Shown piece by piece: positions 25,668 to 36,886 of a stretch of DNA of 64,000 nt (positions within the stretch are counted from its first letter, which is position 1; every line of letters begins with the position of its first letter). The notes beneath the pieces are model-generated. The model saw nothing but the letters and a program-made list of their open reading frames with translations, searched no databases and was not told the origin of the DNA. This DNA is from Lepidonotus clava (lineage: Eukaryota > Annelida > Polychaeta > Phyllodocida > Polynoidae), in NCBI GenBank assembly GCA_936440205.1, contig OW387140.1:31679659-31743658 (forward strand), in the 5' to 3' direction. The position numbers and the translations under genes are program-made.

Positions 25668-26092
25668 GAAAAGGGCCAGGGGGGCACTTGGGCTAGAAAA
25701 GGTACACACTGCCAAACGGCACTGCAGGGGTAGTGAACGTCAAATTTAAGGGGTGGTCAATCACAGGCGGTAAAAAAAGGAGGGTGGTCAACTACATCAA
25801 TAGAACAATGTAGGGACAATAACTTGAAACTTAGCCCTATTGCTACTTGATTTCACCCAAAAATAACTAATGAAATGTTATCAGAAGTTTTCCTAAGCAG
25901 TTTTTGCGATTCTATATATTTTCTGGTAATGACACATCCTGATTTTAGGGGGCGGTGATCTGTACCACCCAACATAAGGGGAAGTCAACTGAAATTCAGG
26001 AGCGGTTAGTCAAAAAAAAGCATGGGTAGTATTTTGGCAGTGGGTAGTAAACTTCAAAGAGTCAGTGCCCCCCCCCCCCCCCGGGAAAAGGG
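25668..26092. mobile_element. hAT-like MITE with 8-bp target duplication
   Basis: The element at 25676-26084 begins CCAGGGGGGCACTT and ends AGTGCCCC followed by a C-run and GG. GAAAAGGG flanks both sides (25668-25675 and 26085-26092), an 8-bp duplication. The ends resemble those of the larger element at 18777-19765, so the two probably used related transposases. Non-coding. Confidence 0.75.
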
Positions 26093-29000
26093 GCTAATCT
26101 TATACATGCTGCATACCTTTGAGAAAGTCCTGGCTTGCCAAATTATTGCATGGGCAGTCAGAATCGCCAGTGGAATATAGTCTTTTAAGTTTAAGATCAG
26201 TGCTTTGAGATGGGCACGCAACCTTGAAGGGTGGCGTGTTTATGGCGGACTCAAGGAGGTGTTGTCAGATATTGTCAGGCATTGTCAGGTGTTGTCACCC
26301 CCAGGAAAACTGTCCTCAAGGACCTGCTCGCGGCCCACACATCGCCCACAAAGTGACAGTAGAGACACGAGAAGATGACACAGTAACTTCTCCAATTATA
26401 CCATCAAGTTGCAGAAAAAAGAGATGTGAGGATGATGGTCCATAGGGGATAGGGGCCACCATTGTCAGTGCTTTAGGTTTAGATACCGTAAATTCTTTGG
26501 ATTTTGTGTGTTGACAGTGGCCATATGTTCTGGTATGTTTCTCAGCTTCGAAGACTGAGAGGTACTGACAGTAAAATTCAAGAGGCTATACCAAAATTAT
26601 CATCACCTGAATCCTTTCCTTAACTCAGGGTTCACAATGTCATTCAGTGGATTCAATGGGTTGTTCATACGGAACGTAACACAATGACATATACACAGAG
26701 CTGCTTCTTCAAAGTACAAAAGTCAAACAATTGCATGCAAAGAGTGTATTATAGATAACAAGTATCGCTCTTCATTGATGCATTTATGAGCGCTAACAAC
26801 AATATAATACATGTGTATCTGAAATCCCAATGCTTTATGAATAGTAAGACAAAGCAACATAATAATTCGGAAACGAATATAAGTGTTGAGAATGAAAAGA
26901 ACATACTTATTAAATTTGCGTGAAGAATTCTATTCGGATATTATCTTTATAACAAAATGATATTCAATATTTTAAGAACTATCTCAACATATTATTGTTT
27001 TTTAGCGACATCCCGAATAAGCTACATCAGAAATAAAAGGACAATTCGATGTGATTAATACATCACGAGAAACAAATAACCTAAATCACTTTACGGTACC
27101 AACCTACATACACCCACCTCCCCACCTTGTACCAGGTATAGGTGAAAGTGGGGTTAAAGGACGGCCCTCCGCTGGCGTGATCCCCCACCCTGATGCTGTG
27201 TACCCAGCCCCACCTGTCTCCAGGGGCCCTTTGATGTGCCGCCCAGGTGGGCCTCAGGTGGGCCCAGGTGTCGTGTGGTCACGGCCCACTGGGTCAGGGT
27301 CGGGGGGGTGGGGGCGAGGGATGGGTGGGATGATGTACTTAGTGGGGGTGGCAAGACAAGGCTTTCAGAGAGATTGGTCGAGGCCCTGGGTTATTTCAAG
27401 TGTAAAAGTCAGATAGTGTTGACCCTTAAGCATACATTTTGCTGTGGGGGGAACTCCAAAGGAGAAACTTCAATAATACATCCTAGGCTAATACGATCAG
27501 AAAAAGTGCCTGAAACCCATATACCCCTGATATTAGGGACCCTATCACATCTTCTAGTGTTATGGTTTATTTTTTTCATTTGAACAACTTCTAGTGTTAT
27601 GGTGTTTTTTTTCATTTTACGAATTCATTGGTTCAGGGTTATTCCTGTCACACCAGGTATATCGTAGTTGAAGTCAAGTGCTGGGCTTTAATTGAGACTT
27701 ACAAAGATAAAGGGGTGCTTATAGTAGTCTGCTGATGCATTTTTATAAATCGTTTTTGGAGGGAATCTTTTATTATCATGAAAAAGAATTGCGATGATTG
27801 TAATCTTCTAAAGATAAGAAGTTGATCGTTTAGTGAGATAAATATATTAACGCCATTGGTAAAAGTTTCACGTTGGGCCACTGATGAGTCAGTTCGCTTG
27901 TGTACGGCCTGTTTTATATTCCGCAACGTAACAAGCCTGTAACCAGCGACAACAACCCCTCGGAGGTACCCGGCGTGCACAAAAACAGACCTTGAGGTCT
28001 CACCGGTAACCAGCCATCGCTCAACCTGGGTACAAAATAAGCCTTTATTTTTACTCCCCCACCCCTCCCCCTCCTCAATACATCAGTGTCAAACGTCCTT
28101 TTTGTGGCCACGATTCCCTACCAGCTGAGGCCGATCATTTCTCTTAAAGCAGAAGTCACAGTAAAAGGATGGTAGCTACATATTGTTGGAACCAGAGTAA
28201 AGCATTGTTATAGAGTGTAGGACAGTTTAAGAGAATATATACATTTGTAGTATTCAGCCGAAAGGAAGTTGATTATTTGAGATTAATATGTCATAATTAG
28301 TAGACGTAAAATAAAATAAAAACTGAATCACAGTCAATCCAGCACCTATGATAATGTCTCTAAGCCCAGAAAAAATGAAATTATACAATAGAAACAAAAA
28401 CTAGGTATTTCTTTTTTAGTTAAAGGCAGAGAAAAGAGTATTAAACACATCCAGAAAACAACGCTGGAGTCCATTTGTTGATTAAAACAGAATGTATATT
28501 TGATCAGTGAAAACAAAGCGACTCCCTATTCCCCAAGCCCTATTACACGGATAATGGCTGCACTGGACAGATTGAGATAGGAGAAACAAACGCTCATCTC
28601 GTTTGCCCAACATGTCGATATAACAGATACAGCACAGTGAGGTTTTTTTCCTCGCAGCGAGCAGCTCAGTAAAATATGGGGATGGGTTCAGTAATGGGCT
28701 CACGTTTTTCCGAGTGGCGGCGCTTCAGTTTTTGTGCCCGAGACGAGATGTACTTTTTTTGCAGTCATATTTCCATTGCTGTCTAAGTGTTTTTTGACAG
28801 TGTCGGCAATGTTTGCTCGCTTGTAACAGTGCTGGGAAATGTCCTGTTACATTTAATGGCATCCAACACCTCCATAGATTGATCGAGTTGGAGGTAAATA
28901 GGCATAGGGATGGATTAAAAAGTGGGGTCTCTCGATACTGTTGTGTTGATAGCATGATTGTACATCGTTATGTCCTGGCCTATTTATGATACACATTGAC

Positions 29001-29549
29001 ATAGCTCTAACAGGGCTTATTACACATGCTTCTAAATAATAGATCTATCTGCGAGCTAGTTCCCATAGTAATATGAAAAAAGACCAGGGGATATATCATT
29101 TGTGTTCAACAGCGTGCAAAGGAATAAAATCTATATTCAACAAACTAAGAAAACGCAAAAAAGAATATTTAGAGCAACGAGTCATATATATTACATAAAA
29201 AAAATCTATCACCTTACACATGTTACACATACCCGTACGTGTAAGAAGTAAAATTAGGTAAACTTATTTTTATTGTTTGACATTGCATGCCGATGGCAAC
29301 CTTTAAGTGATCTATTGAATATAAAACCATCCATAATACGTTACACGATTCAAGGCAAAAAGAACATTAGAATTCCTCTCCAGAACTAACAAACATAAAA
29401 AAAAATCCACAACCCAGCCAAACCAAATAAACTAAAACATTTTTTTATTCTAATAACAAGCAACTCCGTCTAATGATAGATTGTAATTAATGTAACGCGT
29501 ATATTTTTTCTAATATTAAAGCCCCATTTCTCTTCTTTTTTTCCTCTAG
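26093..29549. other. Non-coding, within the inferred intron
   Basis: No supported gene up to the CUB exon. A GC-rich patch at 27150-27330 holds an E-box cluster, listed separately. The last 400 bp before the exon are strongly AT-rich with a good acceptor. Confidence 0.4.
27211..27270. promoter_or_regulatory. E-box cluster (CAGGTG/CACCTG)
   Basis: CACCTG at 27211 and CAGGTG at 27244, 27255 and 27265 place four copies of the Snail/ZEB/bHLH-type E-box in 60 bp. The region is GC-rich within an AT-rich intron. A regulatory role is inference. Confidence 0.3.
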
Positions 29550-29800
29550 TTGCGATGGAAGGCTCGAACTGTGAGGACGGCAAGCTGCTGGGCGGTGCCG
29601 TGGTCTACTCGCACCTAAACCGGGGCGGCCAGCTGTACGGGGACAACATCGAGTGTCGGACTACGTTTAAGGCGGCTCGTAACGACTGGAAGATCATGTT
29701 ACGAGTGGTGGAGCTGGACGTGCCCGACGTGTCCTACAACGAGCTGTGTAACGACGCCCTCTACATCTACGACGGCGACACCATCCTCGGCAGGGCCATG
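29550..29800 (+). CDS. Exon 2 of the CUB-domain protein
   Basis: A 251-bp exon between a strong acceptor (AG at 29548-29549) and a consensus donor (ATG|GTGAGT). The reading is open throughout, with the rest of a split codon at the start (phase 1) and a complete codon at the end (phase 0). The protein shows a CUB signature. NCEDGKLLGG holds the first Cys. IECRTTFKA holds the second after 26 intervening residues, the usual CUB spacing. WKIMLRVVELDVPD is a beta strand and its turn, and LCNDALYIYDGD carries the third Cys plus the D-L-IYDG hallmark. The fourth Cys and final strands would be in the next exon. CUB domains are extracellular protein-binding modules. Codon use is GC-rich at third positions, unlike the flanking introns. 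The gene name cannot be decided: many CUB/LDLa or multi-CUB receptors would fit. Confidence 0.88.
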
Positions 29801-31168
29801 GTGAGTGGGCTGTTTTCTTTCGTCTTTTCTTTTTTTTTAAAGACAAAATCAGAAAGTGATATTGCTGTAACATGTTGTTTGCGGTGGGACAAATACAACC
29901 TGAGAGCAATGAAAAAATGTTTATGGTCGTCCATGGATACAGGAAAGAAATGACAACCCCAGCCACATGTTTGATTATTTTTCCTTTTCAAAAGTTTGAC
30001 TTTTTAAAATTTCAATAGGCAGTTTATTATTTATCATTGATATTTGACCTAATAAAACGGATATATGATATATATCCATCTAAATTTCGGATCGGGATTT
30101 CTATGCAACAGTAAACATCCTCAACTGGACTAGATAGAAACAGAAATGATATATTTTTCAAAGGCGGTCTGAATCTTTCCTAGCGTTTATCCACTCGAGA
30201 TTTCAATCATCGTATAGGATAATGGAAAAGTGATCTTCGTTTGTATCAGTTGTCATACTACTATCTGCCATCGATCTTAAAATAACCATACATTTCCTAT
30301 TTGAATAGTGTGGAAATACGAACCGAACTGCTGAACCAAACATTGAAAACCAAAAGCCTACCCTAGAGAATAAAACTAAATATTTGAGACGATCGACGTT
30401 CTCCGGAGCCAAACTTTCAGAATTTAAGTTGCAGAACTAATGCCTCTTAATGGTGGGCGGGCTATCAGAACGTTAGCTTTCAAGATTGGCTCTTTTCTAC
30501 TTACATTTTCCCATCTTTTCCCTCCCGCGTGTTTGGATCCCATCTAGACCCTTCTAAGTATAAGATCTGCTTACCGACGTGGGGTTGAGTTTCACGTGTT
30601 TTATCTGACCAATCACCGAAAGTAGATCGCATCTACGGTAAATTTCATCTGACAGCTAGACTTTCTTAAAGGACCAGTAAGGGTGACTAGGTTCAGTAAA
30701 GAACCATTTCCTGCTAAAAGTGTAGGTAGTGCATTTATTCATAGAGATTTATTTAACACGATTTTACGCCATCTTAGAAACTTTAAACACATTTCTAAAT
30801 GATTATTTCAGGGTCCCTAGGCTTATATACTTTTGAGGCCTCATAATCTTAGACAGTTTTTTTAATTTTACATAATCAATTTATTTCTGGCAACTTGATG
30901 AACCCAGCGAATTAAAAATCGCGGAAAATACATGTATAAGGCTTTTTATTGAGAGTGAGCCATCTCAGGCCATGTAACTCCTTTAGGTTCATATACATGG
31001 TTAGCCTGTCGCCCCGTGATACCTGCATGGTTCCCTTATCAATCTCTATGATATTTTCCACTATATTACCCACCACTTTACCCCCTAGCCCGCCTAGTCT
31101 AAAGGCCACCCCGACCCAGACTGCCTGTGGGGTTAGAGTGTACGCCATGCAGCGAGAGGTATACTTAA
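29801..31168. other. Non-coding, downstream of the CUB exon (probably intron)
   Basis: Since exon 2 ends in phase 0 within the CUB fold, this should be intron. No following exon with a phase 0 acceptor and CUB-like coding was recognised here. The frame that runs past the donor to 29953 is intronic read-through. Confidence 0.45.
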
Positions 31169-31359
31169 GCAATATTCACACCGGGCGCGGCGCGGCGCGG
31201 CACGGCGCGATCACACGCGGCGCGGCATTTTCATGCATTTTAGACCTTTCCTATATATTCTATATATTTTACCGCACCGCGCGGCATAAATTGTGTATAT
31301 TCCCAAATGAATATACCACTATGCCTCACGTCACCGCGCCCAGTGTAAACACCCCTTAA
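31165..31359. mobile_element. TTAA-flanked short element with GC-rich inverted ends
   Basis: The element is 31169-31355, flanked by TTAA at 31165-31168 and 31356-31359. The left end (TTCACACCGGGCGCGG) and the right end (CCGCGCCCAGTGTAAACA) are imperfect inverted repeats of about 27 bp including CTTAAG. The interior is rich in GCGGCGCGGC. TTAA target use is the hallmark of piggyBac-type transposition. No coding capacity. Confidence 0.7.
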
Positions 31360-31360
31360 G

Positions 31361-32224
31361 AGGCCTTTTGGTGGGATGCTGAGTTGTGCAGAATTAATGC
31401 TGCTCACCCATAATGGCCCTTGTGGATGGGGTCAGGCGCATGAATCCGGCGGTAACTAATCTCCATTGAATCGCATTGAGGGAGCTCTCAATGCGCTACG
31501 GACGTGGGGGGAGAGTGATACAGTTACACTATAGGACCGTATACAGGCCTGCCCTCCCGACCTCTGCCTATGGGTAATTCATTAGGGGAGGGTCTGGCCA
31601 GGTTTTGAACTCAATAAGCCTAGGGTATTTTAGTTACATAGAGAGCATTTCAGATGTTTGATGAATTGCAAGGATGATGGAGATTGATTTGGGTGTTTAT
31701 TGATTGGTTGATGATGACCGTATTACAGACGTAAAGGATATCATGGTACTTGAAAATAGCACTGAAAATTCGTCTTTATAAATAAAAGAATAAACCTAAT
31801 TGAAATTAAACGGTTAGAATATAGATTTTATATCCAATTTTGAATTCCAGGCCTATATAATGAAATATGTTCAAACTGAAGTCTAAATATGATATCCAAT
31901 TGTTATGCTAAATTCTCCTAAAATATGTCTAGTTTATCGTATTGCCTAGACAAATAGAAATGTAACGTTCCTGTTTTAATAACTTGTAAACTGCCCGATT
32001 GCTGAAGGCAAGAGTAACTAAGCATACAGAACCGTGCTCCTTCTAGTAGGCGGTGGTATAAATACTGGTTTGTGGTCCCCGTTGTAGTACCTATACAGCA
32101 TTAGTGGGTGATGAGGCGTAAGTACAATGCTCGGGCATGTGATAGTGGTGTAGGGTGACATGGTCAGACAATGGGTTTATAGGTTAGTGTGGAGTTGGGG
32201 ATGGTTGTTCGGTCGTGAGGAAGA
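31361..32224. other. Non-coding
   Basis: Contains a small perfect hairpin at 31472-31495 (CGCATTGAG, loop GGAGCT, CTCAATGCG). Nothing else recognised. Confidence 0.4.
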
Positions 32225-32452
32225 GTAAAGCCTGTATTCCACTGGCCGATTTTGATGCTGACAATTTTGTATTTGTTAGATTTTTTCCCAAAAATACTGC
32301 ATAGAACCATACATCCTATATACCATTTGAAAGAGAATTATAAATATTTTTAACACTTATATTTACTGCACTTAACCTTAATTTCCTCTACAGATTGTTA
32401 AAAGTAATTTTTAAAATCGGCAGGAAAATCGGCACATGGAATATAGGCTTAC
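32225..32452. mobile_element. MITE with about 28-bp terminal inverted repeats
   Basis: GTAAAGCCTGTATTCCACTG followed by GCCGATTTT at the left is mirrored at the right by AAAATCGGCACATGGAATAT then AGGCTTAC (32425-32452). A second AATCGGCAGG lies just inside. The element is 228 bp, AT-rich and non-coding. No clear target duplication was found, so the superfamily is open. Confidence 0.7.
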
Positions 32453-32985
32453 AAGGGAAGCTAAGAGAAAAGGGAGAGGAGGGGGAGTGTTTGTATTTGT
32501 GTGTTGACAGGGCTGGAGACCTACCAGATGGTCTGGGGAAAGAGCAGAGTGGGGAGAGGGGTAGCAGTACTAGTAGTAGGCCCAGGGTCAAGGGTTTGTA
32601 TACAACCTTTACTCCTTCCCCTCCACATCGTTAGTCTGTGTAATTTCACGAACATGTGTGAGTTCTCTATACGCAGCGTGAGGATCATGATTAAACCAAT
32701 AAAGGGAAGTGGGTCTACGTGGTTTATAGCCGGATTCCAGAATATTCTAATAATATTATAGACATTAGGGGAACATTGCATTTGATATGATAAAGTCCCT
32801 TTTTGGGTCTAATGAAAATGTTATCAGTCAAAAGACATAGGTTTCTAACGAGAAACTTGAATGCATAACATTTTTTATAATAAACAACCAAGATGGTAGA
32901 ATCCACGTGGGCACTATTCCTCCCCATCCATGCTGATCATATACATTATATAAACTCGATAATGCCGAAAAATCATCAAATGGTA

Positions 32986-33626
32986 TTAACCCTTTCACTG
33001 CCAGAGGCCTCATATGGGGCCCTATAGTAAAATCCCATAGGAACACCATTGAAAGAATGCAAATTATGCTTTCAGAATCTGAAGGAATTTTCCAGATATT
33101 CTAATTAGAACCAGAGATACAGGTGTTTGAACATCGGACTATCAAGTCACCCAAAAATGTTAGAATTGCGATTCAAGAAACCATACACAATGTATTTACA
33201 TGTGAATTTGCCATACTGATTAAAAAGTTACGAAAAATGAGTGAATTTATGTAAATGACATTATTTTCAATCTGCTCTAACTTTTCTTTCATTCATGATA
33301 ATTACAAACTGTCTTTTGCACAAAGAAGATAATGTTTTCATGTTATTTTTATAAAGAGTGTTATAGTTATTTTATGAATTATTGGTTACCATGGTAACCT
33401 GCAAAGTACGATAGTATGAACAATAACTCCTCGCGGGAAATTTGCCTAATTGGCACAGTGCCAACATTTGGAATGTCTTTATCAAAATTATTGAAAAAAG
33501 CTTTTCACCTGAAGAATCTAAACTAAATTTGAGTTTTAGTGAATTTATGCACTAATTTTTGTATTTTGGGCAATATTTCAGTAAATATGAGTTATATTGT
33601 GATATATCTGGCAGTGAAAGGGTTAA
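32986..33626. mobile_element. piggyBac-like non-autonomous element
   Basis: The element is 32990-33622 with exact TTAA on both sides (32986-32989 and 33623-33626). The ends are perfect inverted repeats, CCCTTTCACTGCCAGA and TCTGGCAGTGAAAGGG. A TTAA target plus a CCC-starting end is the piggyBac signature. The 633-bp interior is AT-rich with no transposase frame, so it must have been moved by an enzyme encoded elsewhere. Confidence 0.88.
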
Positions 33627-35106
33627 ATTTGTTATGCTTGTGGCATGCAATGCTTGACAGTCCCAGGGGATCTAACGTAAATAATAATCACAAGTGGAGG
33701 ACTAGATGATAATGTTTTGGCTTGAGAACAACTTGCAGTACCGCCTAGGCCTAATAGATATATAACATCCTACGTTATTCACATCACGCCCAGCTCCTGT
33801 GATAAATACCCTTGGTTCAGTGTGGTCCAAGTATCCAACTAACCCTATCTCACCCAGACCAGCCTTTCAATTGGACCATAAAATGGAGTTTCACTAAGAA
33901 AATCTAGCATAAAATCCCTACATTAAGCCCTACACTTTGGCCATAGAACCATGAATAGGGTATAACTGGTATCTGGGCCTGGGGATCGGTAACCTAATGG
34001 TCTATGCAGTGAACTGGGTGCACTTCACTGACTTAATTAGTGCTCAGGATTAGTGGCCGCACACTCTCTTTGTTCTGTTTGGGCGATGCAGATCTGGTGA
34101 TTTGTCAAGGTTATGTAATACTGATGCGCAACTTTCTATAGAACCGTTATTTCATTGAGTCGACTTGCCGAGTTGCACTCTGCTTTGTTCGAACAAAGCC
34201 AGTGCGTTCTAGTTTTAAAAGTGTTATTAGGTTTCTGTGAACAGATTTCTTTCTCGAGGGGAAATTTGACAGCTTGTAACAGCAGTATTTTTTTGTTCCT
34301 TTCGTAATATAACAGGACAGCGATACACAAGAATCGTCATATTATTTTTGCTTCAAAACAAAAATGGAATTTGGAGGTTGGAATTATGATGCTTCGAGTT
34401 CCCTATTCCATGAGCGGCGTCATCTTTTTCCTTTATAGTAATGGTCCCAAATCCAAATAGGTGTATAATAATCTGAGTGTAGAAACTGATAGAATTATTT
34501 AGCTATCTGGGATGGAAAATCCTTGGGTTAATTAAGTGTTAAGGACGTGCTACCGTGTGAACGACCTACGTGCCGTACGTGTGAACGCAGCTCGTGTTAC
34601 GTCGGCGTGACGCTGACGTAATGTTAACGTGGACGGTCATGTTAGCCTGGATTGTGTACGTAAGGGGATGGGGCGGGTGTAGATCACAAGTAAACCACGC
34701 ATTCCCCCCTCCCTCCCCTCATTTACCCACCCCTCCCCTCATCTACACCTCCCCCTCATCTACCCAACCCCTCACTTCGTCTATCCACTGCCCCTATCTG
34801 AAATACACTACCGCTCATTATCAGGGAATAATGAAGTTCACCATTACCATTACAATGGTTGTCACTTATCGCATAGTTCTCACGGTCTGCGTATGCCATG
34901 TAGCAAATGCTGGAATTTTCTGAAGTTAGTAGGATGAGAACATGATGAAAAAAAACAACATATATATGGACATACAATGTATATGCATTGGATGAGAAAG
35001 GCATTGAACCAAACACTCGAATGTTTTAGGAATTAAAAAAAATTATAAAAATTTTGTGTAAGACTAGTCAACAGAATAGCTGGTTTATGACAGTTCATTA
35101 ACTTTG
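33627..35106. other. Non-coding DNA left of the DIRS-like element
   Basis: No gene. A patch at 34550-34640 holds repeated ACGT/TACGT words. A pyrimidine-rich stretch of CCCCTC and CATCTACC blocks covers about 34700-34795. Both are low-complexity. Confidence 0.4.
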
Positions 35107-35181
35107 ATTTTACCTCGTCCAACACTAAGTGTGTTTACGGTAATCGATGAGAAGGAGTGCGCATGCGCGTGACGTCAGCAG
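35107..35181 (+). repeat. Left inverted terminal repeat of the DIRS-like element
   Basis: 75 bp beginning ATTTTACCTCGTCCAACACT. The inner half (ATGAGAAGGAGTGCGCATGC, then the CRE block) is the exact inverse of the right end. The outer half is only partly alike. It carries TGCGCATGCGC (NRF-1 type) and TGACGTCA (CRE type, 35170-35177), probably part of the element's promoter. Confidence 0.9.
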
Positions 35182-35438
35182 TTCGCGGGTCGCGTTTGAA
35201 GCGAGTGGACGAGTTCAGCGAAGTGAGTATATTTTCGGTTTCTTTCCGAATTTTCTCTTTATTGACACGATGTTTTCGTGTCACTTTTCTCTCGAGGGAT
35301 CCTAGATCCTTTTGTGACACTTTTGGGAGTGTTATCAGAGAGTTTAGTTCTAATTTTGTTGGTTTTTGTCGTTCCGACAGGTGCGCCGCTGGTCACGAGG
35401 CTCGGATTACGACTGTTTGGGCGCGATTTCTCGACAAG

Positions 35439-36878
35439 ATGCCGAGTTCTAGAAGCACCAATAACTCAGTTTCGTCTCTGGAGGAGCAAACTGAACTGAT
35501 TAACGTAGTGTTGGAGAAAGGCGTGACGCCAATTCCGACTGCGGAAGATAAGAAAAAGTCTAAGAAAGCTAAGACGTCAAAGACGTCGAAGACGACGTCA
35601 CAGACAACGTCGGCGCCAGACCCGCCCGTGACCCAGTCAGGGAGCGACTTTGTAGCAAGTCCGGAGCCGCTGGGCGCAGACGCCAACAAGCCGGGCAGCG
35701 AGGGGCCGGCGTATCAGTTGCCTTACTTCTTCCCGCAACAGCAGCCATTCTTCCCGATGCAGGCGTATAGTGGCTTTGGAAATCAGTTCCAGTTTATGGA
35801 ACCGGCCCAGTCCTGTCTGAGTGGAGATGAGCAGGAGGACTGGGAGGGGAGTAGTGTGGCGTCTTCCAGGCAACAGGCGCATCAGATCTCGGACGATGAG
35901 GGTGATGCGGTGAGCGACTCGGTCCCGTCGGCGGCTAAGGCCGCAGGGGAGTCTCGACCATCGTTGGATTTCTCGGGCCTCAAGGAAGGCAAGCTTGCAG
36001 AGCTGTTAAAATCACAACACGAGAAGGTGAAGGCGGTGGACAGGGTCTCTCCGGAGGTGAACGAAGTGCTGGCGAGAACGATTAATGACTTCTTCAAGGA
36101 GCACAGAGCCTCGGCGGAGGTTGACAAGTTAGTGAAGAATTATCCGCGGATTAAGAACGTGCAGAGGTTGGTGGTGCCTAAGCTGGAGCAGGAACTGTTT
36201 ACGGCTTTGGATCAGAATGCACGCAACACGGATGTAGCGCTCCAGGCCCTCCAGAAGGACTTAGTGGCGGCGATCACTGCCATGGCTCCGATTGCCACTT
36301 TGCTGTTGGATCGTGGCAAGTCAGACGAGGGGCTGGATGAACTGAGTGACAATGTGTTTGATGCCATTCACCTGGTAGCACATGCGGCTACGGGTATTAC
36401 GGCCAGGAGGCGGGAGGTGATCCGTCCTTACATGCAGCAGACCTATGCTAAGACCCTGTCAAAGGGTTTGGAGGGAGCTCCGGAGTGGCTGTATGGTGGG
36501 AACCTGTCGGAGGCAACACATAAGTGTGAGGTGGCCAAGAAGGTAGCCGACAAGCTGGTGAAACGCAAGACCCAGCAAGGGGGCAATAACCAGCCCAAGA
36601 GTGGTCAGTTTGCTACGCAGAACAAGAACAAGAGGTTCCGGGCTGCCGGCCAAGGTTGGCAGGGGAAGTCTCAGTTCGATCCCCGCCTCATGGGGATGCA
36701 GCAGTTCCCGGGGGTTTTTCCTTCGCCCCAGATGGTGTTTCAGCCTCAGCAACACTACCAACAATTCCAGCCGTACCAGCCTTATCAGCAGTACCGAGCT
36801 AAGGGTCAGAGGCAGCAGAACAGCCAGGCGTTCACTCCTCAGCAGCAGGATTTTCAGAAGAGGGGTCCGCGGAAGTAG
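35439..36878 (+). CDS. Gag-like protein of the DIRS-like element
   Basis: A 479-residue reading from the ATG at 35439 (MPSSRSTNNSVSSLEEQ). The frame is open further up to 35157, but that ATG lies inside the terminal repeat and is less likely to be the true start. The N-terminal part has a Lys/Ser/Thr-rich basic tract (DKKKSKKAKTSKTSKTTSQT). The middle is acidic, then alpha-helical. The C-terminal third is Gln-rich (QFPGVFPSPQMVFQPQQHYQ and beyond) and basic. No zinc knuckle is visible. Position first in the element and composition suggest the structural protein that binds element RNA. AA|GTGAGT near 35221 and a C-rich acceptor near 35390 hint at a leader intron; introns are known in some DIRS elements. 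Confidence 0.8.
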   Translation: MPSSRSTNNSVSSLEEQTELINVVLEKGVTPIPTAEDKKKSKKAKTSKTSKTTSQTTSAPDPPVTQSGSDFVASPEPLGADANKPGSEGPAYQLPYFFPQQQPFFPMQAYSGFGNQFQFMEPAQSCLSGDEQEDWEGSSVASSRQQAHQISDDEGDAVSDSVPSAAKAAGESRPSLDFSGLKEGKLAELLKSQHEKVKAVDRVSPEVNEVLARTINDFFKEHRASAEVDKLVKNYPRIKNVQRLVVPKLEQELFTALDQNARNTDVALQALQKDLVAAITAMAPIATLLLDRGKSDEGLDELSDNVFDAIHLVAHAATGITARRREVIRPYMQQTYAKTLSKGLEGAPEWLYGGNLSEATHKCEVAKKVADKLVKRKTQQGGNNQPKSGQFATQNKNKRFRAAGQGWQGKSQFDPRLMGMQQFPGVFPSPQMVFQPQQHYQQFQPYQPYQQYRAKGQRQQNSQAFTPQQQDFQKRGPRK

Positions 36879-36886
36879 GTGAGTCG

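Larger units (their letters stand above)
7669..29549 (+). other. Inferred first intron of the CUB gene (about 21.9 kb)
   Basis: Bounded by GTAAGT at 7669 and by a strong acceptor at 29549. The acceptor has a long pyrimidine run (TTCTCTTCTTTTTTTCCTCT then AG) and a branch-point-like TTCTAAT near 29508. The interval has no other supported coding exon. It holds several DNA-transposon derivatives listed separately and patches that may be regulatory. Intron status depends on exon 1 and exon 2 belonging together. Confidence 0.6.

Noticed and set aside
34550-34640. ACGT-rich patch as transposon ends
   Set aside because: No matching inverted partner or duplication could be found nearby.
35157-35438. 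In-frame ATG at 35157 as the Gag start of the DIRS-like element
   Set aside because: It sits within the left terminal repeat, and the residues up to 35438 look like leader sequence. A start at 35439 is preferred, but the upstream one cannot be excluded.
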